Positions 49,801 through 59,694 are shown, counted from the stretch's first letter. The stretch: DNA of 64,000 nucleotides from Antedon mediterranea (GCF_964355755.1 NC_092671.1:25604070-25668069); one strand, 5' to 3'. Notes: generated by a model from the sequence alone, not told the origin. Program-made: numbers and translations.

Positions 49801-51339
49801 TAGTGAAGAAATTAATTTTTTAGGATTATTCAAATATACCCCCTTTTGCATGTAAAAGAATAGGAAATTACAAGGTATCCCCCAAAAACGCAAAAAGGCG
49901 TGATTTTCAAGAAACTCGTACTCATTGAAAAAAATTTCAAAAAAATATGAAGTATGGGGGATGATAGTTTTAAATAATAGTTGAAATGTATGAAAAATAG
50001 TAATTTTCTGGGTGGAGCTCCACTTTAACATTGTAAAATTCAATAAAATATGATATTAAAAGATAGTAAATAAAAAATGATAATTATTTAACCTCATTCG
50101 AAGAACATCAATACTCTATTAGTCCTGAGAGACAACGTGATTTTACGTGGTAGGCCTACACACGAGAAAAATATTATGGAGTGCACTGCATTTTTACATT
50201 TAAACAATTAAATTATTAAATATGACTATGATTCAGGGACGATTCGGCCCGGGACTATTCGGCCCACTTTTGGGCCAAAAACATCCCACTTTAGACCAAA
50301 TTTATATTCATTTTTTTTGGTATTTATCAAGGTTTTTAAAGGTGTTTCAATCCGTATTTTATTGATATTGACAATTTTGATATAATATATATAATAAATT
50401 ACTAAAAAAACGTAATTTTATATTCAATTTATTACTTCGAAAAACTTGTTTATTTCGTGCATTCGCCAAGCGGCCAACAGAGGGCGTAACTTGTTTACAT
50501 CGTTCGTGTGACTAAAAAATGATCATTTTCGACAATGTTTTCAAAATGTTTGCTTTATTGCATCTTTATCCCTAGTAGTAGTAGTAGTATAGTAGTAGTA
50601 CTACCCCATAGTCTCTCTAAAAATAAAGTTTGGGGAAAAAAGCTTATTTTATGCTTATAAATGCATATCACATTCGATAAATGTAAGTGTGCCGAATCGT
50701 CTCAGGGCCGAATCATCCCGCTACCATGACTATGGTACTTTCCTTTGCTGTTTTGTTATGGCGATTCAAACCAACAAAATTGTAGTATGTAATTATATAT
50801 ATTATAATTATTTATTTTCATGACACAATAAACCTAAGACCATAAAACCTATGTACTATAAGGACACCACTCTAATCACTAGGCGAAATGTCGTAAAAGA
50901 CGCACTGGGCGCTTCATAGAAATTACCGGCGGCTCAACTTGTCGGCAGCCCAACCGGTCATATCCCCCCTAGCTAGGCGGCAAGCTAGGCCTAGTTTTTA
51001 GTTAAGATTAAGAAGCCCTTTCGACTACAGAGAGTGTAGTTATGGAGTACGAGCCTTTTCCGCAAACTCCTGCCAGACTGACACTCTAGATCTAGCTAGA
51101 AGGTTATTAGCCTAGGCCTCATACAGGTAGTAGGCCCTGCAGCCCTACTACACCACCTTACTACTTACAAACAAAACTAGCTAGGCCTAGGACTAGCGGG
51201 ACTAGCAAGCAAGACCACCATCAAATCTAGGCTAGGCCCTAGTTAGGCCTAGTTAATAAAACAAAAATATTTTTCAGAAATAAAAGGATACTATCGGTTG
51301 TACCATAACCTTCTGGACTTTTTGACCTTTGTAAGCCAT
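43810..51339 (-). CDS. SNRPE: small nuclear ribonucleoprotein Sm E, 5 exons, 92 aa
   Basis: Sm E is a core subunit of the heptameric Sm ring on U1, U2, U4 and U5 snRNAs and acts in pre-mRNA splicing. Coding exons: 51339-51292 ([16 protein letters not shown]), 48771-48745 (NLIFRYLQN), 46386-46324 ([18 protein letters not shown]...), 44970-44892 ([16 protein letters not shown]...) and 43871-43810 ([15 protein letters not shown]...). All junctions are GT-AG, phases match, and the total is 279 nt, the same 92-residue length as human SNRPE. Sm motif 1 includes GFDEYMN (47-53); Sm motif 2 includes LKGDNI (77-82) with the RNA-contacting K/G/D-N. The only clear N-terminal difference is two residues missing after MAYKGQ, balanced at the C-terminus (QSVQQQT). 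Exon 2 is only 27 nt, and the exon 1 donor GTATCC is weak. Introns 1, 2 and 4 hold a nested MITE, a 2-kb element and a 51-bp array. Confidence 0.97.
44093..44655. repeat. 51-bp minisatellite, about 10 copies
   Basis: The unit is GTGCAGGTTATAGGACAGCA, CCTGCTATACCACACCAACG, GCTTGAGACAA. It lies in SNRPE intron 4 and ends in two partial units of GCTTGAGACAAGGATGATAT. The unit is 17 codons long without stops in two frames, so it opens apparent ORFs on both strands (44094-44609 plus, 43919-44590 minus); these are by-products of the period, not genes. Confidence 0.95.
45107..45215. repeat. possible tRNA-derived SINE, head part
   Basis: GTCAAATGGTTAAGACAATG resembles a tRNA D-arm/A-box, and GGTCCATGGTTCTGG stands near where a B-box would be. 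It is followed by CCAGTGCACTTTAAAGAACC, a phrase also found in degenerate form at 46025-46236. Weak evidence; SNRPE intron 3. Confidence 0.3.
46025..46236. repeat. possible SINE tail related to 45107-45215
   Basis: Contains AGGTCCAGTGTACAAAT, CCCTCTTAAGAACCTAGTTC and AGTAGGGGGTTACACCGGTG. The shared order of AGGTCCAGTG and AAGAACCTAGT with the other copy suggests one dispersed family. It lies in SNRPE intron 3, just upstream of the splice donor side of exon 3. Confidence 0.3.
47150..48290. repeat. about 180-bp degenerate tandem repeat inside the 2-kb element
   Basis: Anchors of the form TGCTAGCGCGCTATGAAGTG recur near 47156, 47389, 47570, 47694, 47871, 48043 and 48225. Each is usually followed by TTTCCGGCCAACTA, CTACTGATGAGTAGGC, GACGTTCGTA...AACGC and GTTTACCGGCGGAAAAAG. 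Spacings are near 180 except one short unit of about 120. Confidence 0.8.
48353..48513. repeat. duplicated segment ending in G20 and G17 runs
   Basis: GTGGGGCTGTGACTCAAGTA, CTTAGTGTYGGAATGCCCCC, TCCCCCC occurs twice, each copy ending in an uninterrupted G run (48408-48427 and 48497-48513). C-rich and G-rich parts can pair or form quadruplexes. The runs may also be length-uncertain in the assembly. Confidence 0.85.
50030..50966. mobile_element. second copy of the 814-bp element, interrupted
   Basis: 50030-50230 and 50735-50966 match 31089-31516 closely (for example AAAAGATAGTAAATAAAAAA, GTCGTAAAAGACGCAC, ACCGGCGGCTCAACT). The left third is missing; the sequence before 50030 is unrelated. The copy is split by the element at 50231-50725. 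It lies in SNRPE intron 1. Confidence 0.85.
50231..50725. mobile_element. 495-bp hAT-like MITE nested in another element
   Basis: Flanked by ATGACTATG on both sides (50222-50230, 50726-50734), a target duplication of 8-9 bp as in hAT elements. Inverted termini of about 37 bp share GATTCGGCCC and GAC-ATTCGGC. The paralogous site near 31285 lacks the insertion. No ORF; GTAGTAGTAG microsatellite inside. A decayed relative is at 33602-33925. Confidence 0.88.
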
Positions 51340-51727
51340 TTTGTAAACTTATACGAGTAAGATTAAATGTAATTGAGATTGATAATAAGAAGCGACAAAA
51401 CGACAACCATGCGTTTTGAACTTAAAAATGAGAAAGCAAACAAATGATGCTGTTAATTGCTGCCCCCAGCGTTGCAACGGTTCAAAAAAGATGTTTATAC
51501 CTCGGCGGTGGTTTCTAGGGGGTACTTCATGTTTCTGCAGAAGACGGTTTTATTTCTTTTGTCAAAAAATTAAAAATAAAAATGTTCTAAATAACCTATA
51601 CATTTTTTATTGCAAAATGTACATTAGTTTGAGCAAGAGCAACACGTACGTTTGTTGGATAAATAGTGGTAAAATAAGATTTTCCAATTGGAACTGTAGC
51701 ATCATTCTTAACCATAGGCCTACGCAT
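51340..51727. other. 5' flank of SNRPE
   Basis: The SNRPE promoter and 5' UTR should lie here; no TATA box was placed. The long plus-strand open frame 51416-51985 shows no family features and runs into a dispersed repeat, so it is not annotated as a gene. Confidence 0.4.
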
Positions 51728-52590
51728 CAGGTGCGGACCTTGGGGGGTTGCCTTAGTGGCCCGGGAAACAACCTTAAGTTCATACTAAATGTTTCTGTCA
51801 CTAAATTAAAATTTAAGTCCTATTTCATCGTAGGCCTATACAATATCCATATTTACAGTATATGTTACAACAGTTTTGTTGCTAGCTTTGTGGAAATTAG
51901 TAAAAGAAGTAATTCAATTCAATTCAATTCAACTTTATTTCAGACAAACTGTCCATATGAAACATATAAATACAATAAAAAATAATACAAAGCATTATGC
52001 GACAACCGTTATGGAGAGGGGACTAATAATTATTTGTTGACATATAGTGCCTCTTAAAATACATGTGGATTATGTTTTGGGATTTATTGGATGTAGACTG
52101 TAGACATTATTATATTGTAATTATAATGATGGCGCCAATGAATTTAACGACCTTCACAATCAATATTTCTTTGTAACAAAATTAATTTTAAATGGAAAGC
52201 TAAAAAAAGAATCCTCCGCTTCATCACTCTAATAATTAGACTAAAACGTATCTTTGTTAAGTTACTTTCAATACATTTTCATAACACGCAATCTATTTTT
52301 CAACAATATAATAGAATAATATGATTTTAATTGAATAGTGAGGGATTAGTTACAGTGTTGAATTTGAACAAACCATTTTTTCAATTTAATAAAAACCCAA
52401 AATGAACTTGCTGTTACAATATATAACATACGGTATTTATTCAAAGAAACGCTCTACTACACATAATAAATTAATTATTGCGTTTTGCCGGGGGTTTCCG
52501 ATAATTTAAGGCCAAATCATAATTGTGCGTATTGTTTTGTATTTCCGATTCTTGTCGTACCTTATTTTATCTTCATTAAGTCAGGTGATA
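51728..52590 (+). repeat. dispersed composite repeat, copy 1
   Basis: Block a (51728-51868: GCGGACCTTGGGGGGTTGCC, TTCATACTAAATGTTTCTG) and block c (52465-52590: TAATTTAAGGCCAAATCATA) recur in order at 53582-53905. Block b (52126-52350: ATTTCTTTGTAACAAAATTA, GTGAGGGATTAG) recurs at 59748-59992. A TTCAA microsatellite and AT-rich filler interrupt this copy at about 51908-52100. Confidence 0.7.
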
Positions 52591-52949
52591 AGCCTGAATG
52601 AATGAATTTTCGTACGTCCGTAAATATTAATTTTAATTTCCGTAGAATTTTATGGACGTTCCGAAATTTGAACCGTGTTATACCGGTAGCAGAGCAAAGT
52701 TTGCTTCCTTCTGAAAATTTCCTTTCATTATTTTCTTTGTTTTGTTTTTGTTTTTGTACAGTCTATAGTGGAAATTGTGGTTTTAACATCTGACTTTATT
52801 TAGCATTTAATTCAAAATAATACAATTTAACGTTTTGCTCAATATATTTATAGAAGCAGCATCATATTTTTGCATAACCTTTTTAAATGATTGATAATTA
52901 ATTTGCATTAATTGATTATAGTTTTTTAATTACCGTAATTTATTACCGT

Positions 52950-53290
52950 ACCAGAAGTACCTTCATCAGGGACTTTTTCCCGTTCACATTGAATGAAAAA
53001 AATGTTATCCTATTGTTAGTCCCGTATTTTATTACCGGCGAAATAAGATGGCTACAATCCTCTGTCTGCTAGAAGAGACATTCTGGGGAAAACTAGAAGT
53101 GCAATTTATCATGAATTTTACATGTGAGAGTACCATTTGCGGCCATCTAGGGGTGTCATTTAACAATTTGGTTCATCACAGACCCCACGATAGGGTCCTG
53201 TGGTTCAAATAGTTAGTTTCTACAGCCCTGGGCTCTTTGGGCAACCCTCTTAAAATAGTCCTGCGACAGCCCCCCTGCGCATAATCATGT
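52950..53290. mobile_element. diverged relic of the 2-kb CAGTG element body
   Basis: The order ACCGGCGAAATAAGATGGC, CTGCTAG, AACTAGAAGTG, GTGAGAGTACCATTTGCGGCC, ATCTAGGGGTGTCATT and a GACCCC...GGGTC stem parallels 48180-48400 inside the SNRPE-intron element. Neither terminus is preserved. Confidence 0.5.
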
Positions 53291-53544
53291 TTCAGTTGAA
53301 CTACTAAGTTGTCATGCTCACTTTCCCGTAATGTTGACATATGGGTGTTAATTATTAATCCAGTTTATAAAGTAATCATACCAATATAGGACAATATTTT
53401 TTGGTTTCTGGTCTTGTATATCATACGTACATTTTATTCGCTAAGATCTTTTAAGAGACATCTAACTTAATATTTCTCAAACCTGGGTAAAACAGTATTT
53501 TAAAATTGACATAGATATACTTTATTGTCACCTAATAAATATAA

Positions 53545-53577
53545 AAACATGAGACGTTTAATAAACGTCTCATGTTT
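53545..53577. repeat. perfect 33-bp palindrome
   Basis: Two 16-nt arms AAACATGAGACGTTTA and TAAACGTCTCATGTTT around a single A. It lies immediately left of dispersed repeat copy 2 at 53582, so it may be an element end. Confidence 0.9.
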
Positions 53578-53581
53578 CTCA

Positions 53582-53905
53582 GGGGCGGACCCAGGGGTGT
53601 TCCCTAGTGGCATGGCCCGGGCAACACCCTTAATTTCATACTAAATGTTATTTCTGCCACTAAATTAAAATTGAGTTCTATCGTATACAATATCCATATT
53701 TATACGTTATAGAAGTCCAGTCTGAAGAGAATATTTGTAAATTGGCACCAATAGGCCTACTATGTTCGGGAAAAACCCGTCATATGGGTCGTCAATTTGT
53801 TCATAATTATTGCGTTTTTCCATAATTTAAGGCCAAATCATAATTTTGCGTATTATTTTGTTTTTCCGGGTAGTACCCTATTTATCTTTATTTCTGTAAG
53901 ACTTT
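53582..53905 (+). repeat. dispersed composite repeat, copy 2
   Basis: Aligns with 51728-51868 (GCGGACCCAGGGGTGTTCCC, TTCATACTAAATGTTATTTC, CAATATCCATATTTA) and with 52465-52590 (TAATTTAAGGCCAAATCATA). The middle block of copy 1 is absent. It runs up to the start of the retroposon ORF1 remnant. Confidence 0.65.
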
Positions 53906-53929
53906 TGACCGTCTTCACGCTATCACTGT

Positions 53930-54390
53930 TGCAAATTTCACGTTAAATGACATTAAAGCTGCAAGGATAAGGAAAATAATGTGCACAAACCAAAGCGAAA
54001 AGGTGATATTATAGTAACTGACATGCTCAGTTACCTGGTAAATTGTGATGCATCCTCTTTGCCTACATTCACAGCTGCAAATCTGTCTAAAATCCCATTT
54101 GTAGATGTGGAACACATTGATGCAACTTTGCTGCTCAGAGAGATTCACAAACTGCGATCGGATTTTACCATGATGAAGGCAGATATCGCTTATGCAACTA
54201 ATCAGAGATGCAAATTGGCCCAGAAAGTGAGAGAAGATATGCAGACACAGCATTCTCCTGCACTGACTACCCGTAAACCTGAGAATTATCCAACAAAGCA
54301 AATAGTTATTCCTGACGAACCGTATTATAAACCACATGATTGTAAGAATTCTCAAATTCCGTCCGCTGAAGCAATTGTTGGTGAACATTA
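53930..54390 (+). mobile_element. CR1-like retrotransposon ORF1, N-terminal part
   Basis: A frame from about 53930 (ANFTLNDIKAARIRKIM) shifts once near 53980 into 53981-54391, which reads LPTFTAANLSKIPFVDVEHI and LLREIHKLRSDFTMMKADIA. Such L-x-x-LP-x-F-x-A-x-x-L then a heptad-like coiled coil is the usual N-terminus of ORF1 in CR1/L2-type elements of marine invertebrates. It is cut at 54390 by a 4.07-kb insertion; the continuation begins at 58463. The long minus-strand open frame 54388-53915 is a shadow. Confidence 0.65.
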
Positions 54391-55439
54391 GGAGAACGAG
54401 CCCTATTTAGCGTGAGCTTTTGCCTCTGGCATCTTACTTGTTTATTTTTGCCTAAAGCCAGTCATTAATGTCTTAGGCAATTAATAAATCACGTAACACC
54501 TTGTTCATCTTCCAGGCTCAGCCTTCCTTGCTTCTGATTGGCTGCAATGCACAGCCTATTTTGGAATTGGTCACTCATTGTATTTAGAAACCACCATTAT
54601 ACCATGGGTAAATTTTTTGCACACAAAATTAAAGAATGCAAGTGGCCTTGTGGTTAGCAAGGTCAGTTCTAATCTAACAGCAGGGAGCCAAAGAATGAAC
54701 TGTAGAGATGAGTTTAAAATAAAAATTTGTGTTTTGTGCACCCAGACTAAAATCGCTGGAAAAGCAAAAACTTTTGTTTTGAAATTAAAACTATATTTAT
54801 AAACTATTTCATGTTCTTCAGCTGAGATCTCAAAATGATCTCTATGGATTTGCCACCCCTCTAATGTTAAATATATAGGCCTATAATAAATAGTACAGTA
54901 ATACTATTTCAAATTATAAGCAAACAATTAAATACTGTATTTTATAATCATATTTTATATAATAGTTACTTTATGTCTCAATTATAAACCCCTTTTCTTG
55001 AGTATACCCCAATTGTATGCACATTTATGGAGGAAATATATATTTATGTTTTTCTCAATACATAATAGTTCAGTTTTTTTTTCACATTAATGTGACATTT
55101 GTTTGTCTAAGTTGTGTGAAGTAATGATACCAAAAATGTTAACTCTTAATTTGTAACTCCTGAATTGTAATCAATAGATTAGGTCTAAGTAAATATTAAA
55201 AAATGGTTGTTAATGTTACAGATGGAACATTTTTGTTATAGGCCAGGATATCATTATTTTAACGATTAACTAAAAAATCAGATACTGTAATTAATACACT
55301 GAATAAAATCTGTATGTGCATGTTATATATTTATTTTAATTTGAAAATTAACAATTGCCATGTAAACATATATTATGGGCCTAATTTGAATTAAATTTTA
55401 TAGAGTATATTCTTAAAAAATTCCTGTCCGTTAAAAAAC

Positions 55440-55535
55440 AAGGCCAACAGCCATTAAGTCGCGTGCTACAATGCATAGTGATACCGGACCGACCGACAGA
55501 CAGACCGACAGACCGACCGACATAGTGAACTACTG
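55440..55535 (+). repeat. GTCGCGTG/CCGACCGAC repeat copy
   Basis: AAGGCCAACAGCCATTAAGT, CGCGTGCT, GCATAGTGATACCGG, a GACCGACAGA run and GACATAGTGAACTACT. This is the same order as the minus-strand copy at 39148-39262. Confidence 0.75.
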
Positions 55536-56089
55536 AACATGTGTAAAAATGTTGAAATGTTTAAAAACATTTATATTTTTTTAATTTACACGTGCGTAGC
55601 CTGTCACTTTTGACGTGCTCATATAACGTAATTTCTAGTTGAAAAGTAAGTCAAGAAAACAGAAATCGGGCAAAAAGAGTGCGCAATAACATTTAACGCG
55701 CAGTGCGCGCGCAAAAATCTGCGCACTCATGGCAATTTTGTAAACGCTTAAAATTGCCTGAAACGTACTCTTATTTCATCGAAAATAAATTTTGAAAATT
55801 TTAAGCGCGCGTACGCATGCGTTACATGCGCTACGCACGTAATTGTATTGCCATATAATGATTTATGCCCTGAAATTTATGAGTACCAAATTTTATTTAA
55901 TTGTGATTCATGGTTGTGAAGATATGATTACAAACGTGATTTCGTTAAATCGTGCGTAGACCGCGTAATTTTTTATTGCGCACCGTGAAAACATAACCAC
56001 ATCGATTCCTGGCCATAAGGAATATACTGTGAAAAATTGACTTAGCTAGATTAAACTGATATCAAGATAAGGTCAGAAAGCGATAACAT

Positions 56090-56168
56090 GCATAGTGATA
56101 CCGGACCGACAGACAGACGGACCGACCGACCGACATAGTGAACTATAGAGTCGCGTGCACGCGACTAA
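56090..56168 (+). repeat. GTCGCGTG/CCGACCGAC repeat copy
   Basis: GCATAGTGATACCGGACCG, a GACAGACGGACCGACC run, GACATAGTGAACTATAGAGT and the palindrome GTCGCGTGCACGCGAC. With the copy at 55440 it brackets 550 bp of unusually CpG/GCGC-rich sequence (55600-55990). Confidence 0.75.
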
Positions 56169-56323
56169 AAATGTGAACCTGCATAATGCGATAAAGTATT
56201 GTTGGCACATATATTAAATCCCGTCACAGTATTATCTTGTATCCTTTAACATTTGGAATGAGTTGGTGCATGGTAAGATATAGGAATATGGATTATGAAG
56301 GGGATGAAAAAACGTGAAAAAGA

Positions 56324-57105
56324 TAGCACAATTTCTCAAATAGGTATACCGTACGTACAATTTCTCAAAGAAGTAGCACAACTTTCGGAATGGATTGCAC
56401 AATTTCTCAAAGAGGTAGCACAATTTCCCGAATGGTTAGCACAATTTCTCAAAGAGGGAGCACAATTTCTCAAATGGTTAGCACAATTTCTCAAAGAGGT
56501 AGCACAATTTCCCGAATGGTTAGCACAATGTCTCAAAGAGGTAGCACAATTTCCCAAATGGTTAGCACAATTTCTCAAAGAGGTAGCACAATTTCCCGAA
56601 TGGTTAGCACAATTTCTCAAAGAGGTAGCACAATTTCCCGAATGGTTAGCACAATTTCTCAAAGAGGTAGCACAATTTCCCAAATGGTTAGCACAATTTC
56701 TCAAAGAGGTAGCACAATTTCCCGAAAGGATTGCATAATTTCTCAAAGAGGTAGCACAATTTCCGGAATGGTTAGCACAATTTCTCAAAGAGGTAGCACA
56801 ATTTCCCGAATGGGTAGCACAATTTCTCAAAGAGGTAGCACAATTTCCCGAATGGGTAGCACAATTTCTCGAATGGTTAGCACAATTTCTCAAAGAGGTA
56901 GCACAATTTCCCGAATGGTTAGCACAATTTCTCAAAGAGGTAGCACAATTTCCCGAATGGGTAGCACAATTTCTCAAAGAGGTAGCACAATTTCCCGAAT
57001 GGTTAGCACAATTATTTCTCAAAAAGGTAGCACAATTTCCTGAATGTTGCATATTGCACAATTTCTCAAAGAGGAGCACACTTTCTCAAATGTAGGTAGC
57101 ACAAT
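56324..57105. repeat. 21-bp minisatellite arranged as 42-bp dimers
   Basis: Two unit types alternate: AGCACAATTTCTCAAAGAGG T and AGCACAATTTCCCGAATGGT T, about 35 units in all. Since 21 is a multiple of 3 and the units lack stops in several frames, long apparent ORFs arise on both strands (56295-56738, 56390-57043, 57079-56336). They encode only 7-residue repeats and are not considered genes. Confidence 0.95.
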
Positions 57106-58405
57106 ATTTCGTGATTGTATGACCACAATTGTACTGGGAAGGTTTTAAACTATATTTAAAAAAATCACAGTGTGCAGAGGTTAGAGGGGTTGGAGGCTTA
57201 GTGATTTGCTGGGGTTAGTATCAATGACCACATGAGTAATGTGAACTGGGGGTATGTTTTAACTGCATTTGAAAACCGTCATAAAGCCGGGGTGTGCAAT
57301 AGAATTTGTACCAGGAAGTTTAACATTATAAGTTAAAAAATCCCCGAGTGCGGGTGTGTGTTGGGGAGGTGGGTGCATTTTAGGGCATCTGGATAATGAG
57401 TTATCAAATGATCGGGAATGTACTGTGAAGTTTTAAAACTACATAGGAAACCCGCCCGGGCGTGTATAATTGCTAGTCATCAATGTTTTAAAATACTAGA
57501 GTGCTAAAGTGAACATAATGTATGTAGGCCTATGTGCAGTTTTCTTAGAATAACATAAACAACTAAAATGAGGCATAATCCCTCTATTATAATATCGTAT
57601 AACATCAACTTGTTATTACACAATAAAAAAGATTGTTATTTATATGGGTTTCGTTTATGTTTATTAACATTCATTCAATTACATTTTTTTAAATAAAAAG
57701 ATTTATTTTTTAGATTTTTTAGTATTATTAATTAATTCATATATCTGGTCCTATATACTAATATAGCGCAAACACTTTTTGGGAAGCGTATGGGTACCAC
57801 CCCCTACGGCTACATTATTTTATTTGAATTTCCCGCTCATATTCTCAAAAATTGTAGGCCTACCTATACCAGGGAGTTGTTATTAATAACAACTCCCTGC
57901 CTATACCTCAGCCCGAGTCTGATGTGATGGTGTACCTCTTGACATCCCTACCAAATCCCATCGCACCATCCCAGTTTATTTCAGAATCCATTTGTAGTAG
58001 GCTATGTATTTCATTGGTAAATTAATAAAATTAAAATTATTCAATTGTAATTGGTTGATCGCTTGACTACTCAATCTAAGGTTGAACTTTGTAGCTCCCC
58101 ATACAATGTTGTTAAAATGTACAAAATCGAAAAGGAAACATGGAAATAAAGGCTTACTTAAATAATTATAAGGCGTGAAAAGGCTATTATATAAATATTC
58201 ATTTATTTCATGAAATCAAACTATTACCTAATCATTAAAACATGCTGTAACTGAAACCTGATGCTGTCGGTGATTGGCTGTTGGCAAACAAAGTGGGCTT
58301 GGCCTCTTTTAGTACCCAGATACTTTCCTGCATGATTGATGGCCACTGTTCTGTTAATTACCCATCAACAAGACTGATCAGGGTCAAAACAATTACAGGC
58401 AATTA
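57106..58405. other. interior of the 4.07-kb insertion, no gene seen
   Basis: Unique sequence without transposase-like frames. It contains a perfect 30-bp palindrome at 57870-57899 (arms CAGGGAGTTGTTATT). Confidence 0.5.
57870..57899. repeat. perfect 30-bp palindrome
   Basis: Arms CAGGGAGTTGTTATT and its exact reverse complement with no spacer. It could be two fused termini of a small element or a cruciform-forming site. Confidence 0.9.
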
Positions 58406-58432
58406 TAGTACCCCGGGTTAGCCGGGGTACTA
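58406..58432. repeat. hairpin next to the right terminus of the 4.07-kb insertion
   Basis: TAGTACCCCGG, loop GTTAG, CCGGGGTACTA: an 11-bp perfect stem directly abutting the right inverted repeat (58432-58462). No equivalent is seen at the left end. Confidence 0.8.
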
Positions 58433-58462
58433 AAAGCTCACGTTAAATAGGGCTCGTTTTCC

Positions 58463-59666
58463 TAATGAATTTTCAAGAATATAGAAGGGAATCCTCGTAA
58501 GGGGAATCCCCATACTAAGGCGATGTTCAACCTGCATCATCAGCTTGTATTCCTGTTAATCCAATGAACACATTCGCGTCTGCTGTAAAGAACACAAAGG
58601 TGAGCTCAGGCTGGAGTGAAGGATGGATTTCGTTTTCAAAGAAGAAAACAACGCCGTCAGTCCAAATTTAAACGAGGAACCGGTGATGAGGGTATTGAAC
58701 TTAAGGCTAGGCCTCCACCACCTTATAAACTATACCTGGGTAATATGGATAATTACACTAAAGCAACAGATGTGCAATCATACCTGAAAAGAGCCAAGAA
58801 CATTACTGTCACCGTCAATGCTCTTGAAAGTAAACGAACAGACTGTGCCTCTTTCATGATACAATGTGAATTTAATGACAAAGATATTGTTAATGATACT
58901 AATATCTGGCCAAAGTATGCTTTCATTATATAGGAGGTTTTATGAAGCTAAATATAAGCAGGGTAATGAATGACTCACATGAAATTAACAAACTTAGGGT
59001 AGTCTCCCTTAACTGTAATTCATTTAAATCTGCTCAAAAAGAAATTTATGATCTCTGTGATGTTCATGACATTGTATGTTTACAAGAGATTTGGTTGACA
59101 AATGATGAGCTACCCATGCTTAAAACCACCCCCGATTTTGATTGTTTAGTGTTACCCCCATGGATTCGGCCTCATTACTTGTGGGACGGCCATATGGGGG
59201 TGTAGCGACACTATTTAGGAAAACATTACACGATGTTGTTAAACTTGTTGATCTTAAAGATAATAGGCTTGTCGCTATTGAGGTTGGCAAGGGTAGGTAT
59301 AAAACCTTATTTGTTAACCTGTACTTACCCTATGAATGCGACGACAACTTTGGTGAATATTTACAATATTTAGGTAAAATCGAAAGTATTGTTGAAGAGT
59401 TTGACAATGACAAAGTAGTCTTTGTTGGTGATTTTAATTCTGATCCAAAGAAAAAATTCGGTAACGAATTGATTGATTTTTGCACTGAGTATAACTTGGT
59501 TATATCTGATTTGGAATACTTTGGTCATTACTCAGATACGTTTACTTATTTTAGTGATGCTCACAGTACCACAAGTTGGTTAGACCATTTCGGTAGTAAC
59601 AGAGAATTATACCGCACCGGTAGCAGAGCAAACCCGGAACTAAGTTGTAGACTTAGTCATAAGTAG
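58463..59666 (+). mobile_element. CR1-like retrotransposon: end of ORF1 and start of ORF2 endonuclease, broken
   Basis: Continues the element cut at 54390. ORF1 resumes in a frame reading NTFASAVKNTKVSSGW, then shifts to 58616-58933 (KLYLGNMDNYTKATDVQSYL, NIWPKYAFI), the C-terminal ORF1 domain. ORF2 starts near 58942 with an APE-type endonuclease: LRVVSLNCNSFKSA, CLQEIWL (catalytic E), a frameshift near 59142, then GRPYGGVATLFRK, VFVGDFNSDP and TSWLDHF (catalytic D-H). It ends at 59666, and no reverse transcriptase follows, so the 3' half is lost. At least two frameshifts plus in-frame stops make it dead. Confidence 0.85.
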
Positions 59667-59694
59667 TTACAGAGTTGCAAGGCATTTTATCATT

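Larger units (their letters stand above)
54391..58462. mobile_element. 4.07-kb inverted-repeat insertion interrupting the retrotransposon
   Basis: Left end GGAGAACGAGCCCTATTTAG and reversed right end GGAAAACGAGCCCTATTTAA both continue CGTGAGCTTTT, 29 of 31 bases equal. CATTA precedes and TAATG follows, so a TA target duplication (as for Tc1/mariner) is the simplest reading; if CATTA belongs to the element the flanking ORF joins in frame instead. No transposase ORF is visible. Inside lie two CCGACCGAC repeats, a 21-bp array and palindromes. Confidence 0.8.

Noticed and set aside
51416-51985. 189-codon ORF upstream of SNRPE on the opposite strand
   Set aside because: Low-complexity Lys/Asn/Ile/Phe-rich translation, no family features, and it runs into dispersed repeat copy 1 and a TTCAA microsatellite.
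53915-54388. 157-codon minus-strand ORF
   Set aside because: Antisense shadow of the retrotransposon ORF1 remnant, whose plus-strand frame carries recognisable motifs.
56295-57079. Three overlapping ORFs of 147-247 codons
   Set aside because: Products of the 21/42-bp tandem array; only 7-residue repeats, no start context, no conserved domain.
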